Shown: piece by piece, positions 5,912 through 6,044 of the stretch
Layout: every line of letters begins with the position of its first letter
Numbering within the stretch: the first letter of the stretch is position 1
From: Proteobacteria bacterium UBA6921
GTDB taxonomy: Bacteria; Pseudomonadota; Gammaproteobacteria; SG8-11
Reading direction: 5' to 3'
Assembly: GCA_002450895.1 (NCBI GenBank)
Contig: DKAR01000085.1
Span: 1 to 6,044 of the forward strand
DNA: 6,044 nucleotides
Notes under the pieces: model-generated
Databases searched by the model: none
What the model saw: the letters and a program-made list of their open reading frames with translations, nothing else
What the model was told of the DNA's origin: nothing
Program-made: the position numbers and the translations under genes

Positions 5912-6044
5912 AAAACTCCAGATCTTCGTACAGGTTCAAATCATCCTTCGCGAACAGAATTTCGATGTCGTCGACCGACGCAACGGCGGGCGCGTTTCGA
6001 TCTGTTGACGTCGGTAGCATCGTCATCACGGCAAGCACCAGCGT
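5883..6044 (-). CDS. C-terminal end of a small membrane-anchored protein (partial, runs off right edge)
   Basis: The last 53 codons of a gene that begins beyond 6044 read TLVLAVMTMLPTSTDR..., then a short linker and the acidic tail DDLNLYEDLEFYAWLDEEPG before TAG. The hydrophobic first ten residues look like the end of a transmembrane helix, leaving about 40 residues probably outside the inner membrane. This layout resembles the C-terminus of small single-pass proteins, such as DUF3619, that sit between an ECF sigma-factor gene and a DUF3106 gene in other proteobacteria; this is recalled context and not proven. The next gene starts within its last codons, so the two are translationally coupled. 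No stop or start codon visible at the right edge limits it. Confidence 0.75.
   Translation of the reverse strand, partial: TLVLAVMTMLPTSTDRNAPAVASVDDIEILFAKDDLNLYEDLEFYAWLDEEPG
5916..5919 (-). promoter_or_regulatory. Candidate ribosome binding site for the small exported protein
   Basis: Minus-strand GGAG lies 4 nt before the ATG at 5911 and 16 nt before the ATG at 5899. The short spacing favours the 5911 start only weakly. It sits within the coding region of the upstream gene. Confidence 0.45.

Overview
The window reads as chromosomal DNA of a GC-rich Gram-negative bacterium, most likely a gammaproteobacterium of the Xanthomonadales/Nevskiales kind. The reasons are several proteins with Sec or lipoprotein export signals, a probable outer-membrane beta-barrel, a DUF6279-type lipoprotein and a DUF3106-type protein, all families I associate with beta/gammaproteobacteria. 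The taxonomic call is inference. I see no tRNA, rRNA, CRISPR array, insertion sequence or phage gene.

Left part (1-875, minus): the N-terminal 291 residues of a membrane sensor histidine kinase that runs off the left edge just after its phospho-acceptor histidine. A 63-bp divergent intergenic stretch follows. Then come two plus-strand genes (939-2170): a DUF6279-type lipoprotein and a small single-domain cupin, joined by an ATGA stop/start overlap. Their end converges on the minus-strand genes at a perfect 10-bp hairpin (2181-2204) with an A/T tract that best serves minus-strand termination.

Right part (2256-6044, all minus, read right to left): the 3' end of a small membrane-anchored protein, a small exported protein, a DUF3106-type exported helical-repeat protein, a 114-nt gap, a probable outer-membrane beta-barrel, an 88-nt gap with a strong ribosome binding site, and a large lipoprotein built from a DUF4382-like domain followed by DUF5666-like beta modules. 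The first three overlap one another and form one translationally coupled unit. By analogy with known DUF3619/DUF3106 neighbourhoods, that unit may belong to an ECF sigma-factor operon whose regulatory genes lie beyond 6044.

Taken together, nearly everything here except the cupin is membrane-bound or exported, so the theme is envelope sensing and maintenance. The least explained items are the barrel/lipoprotein pair and the two small acidic proteins, which share an L-E-F...W motif and precede the DUF3106 repeat protein.
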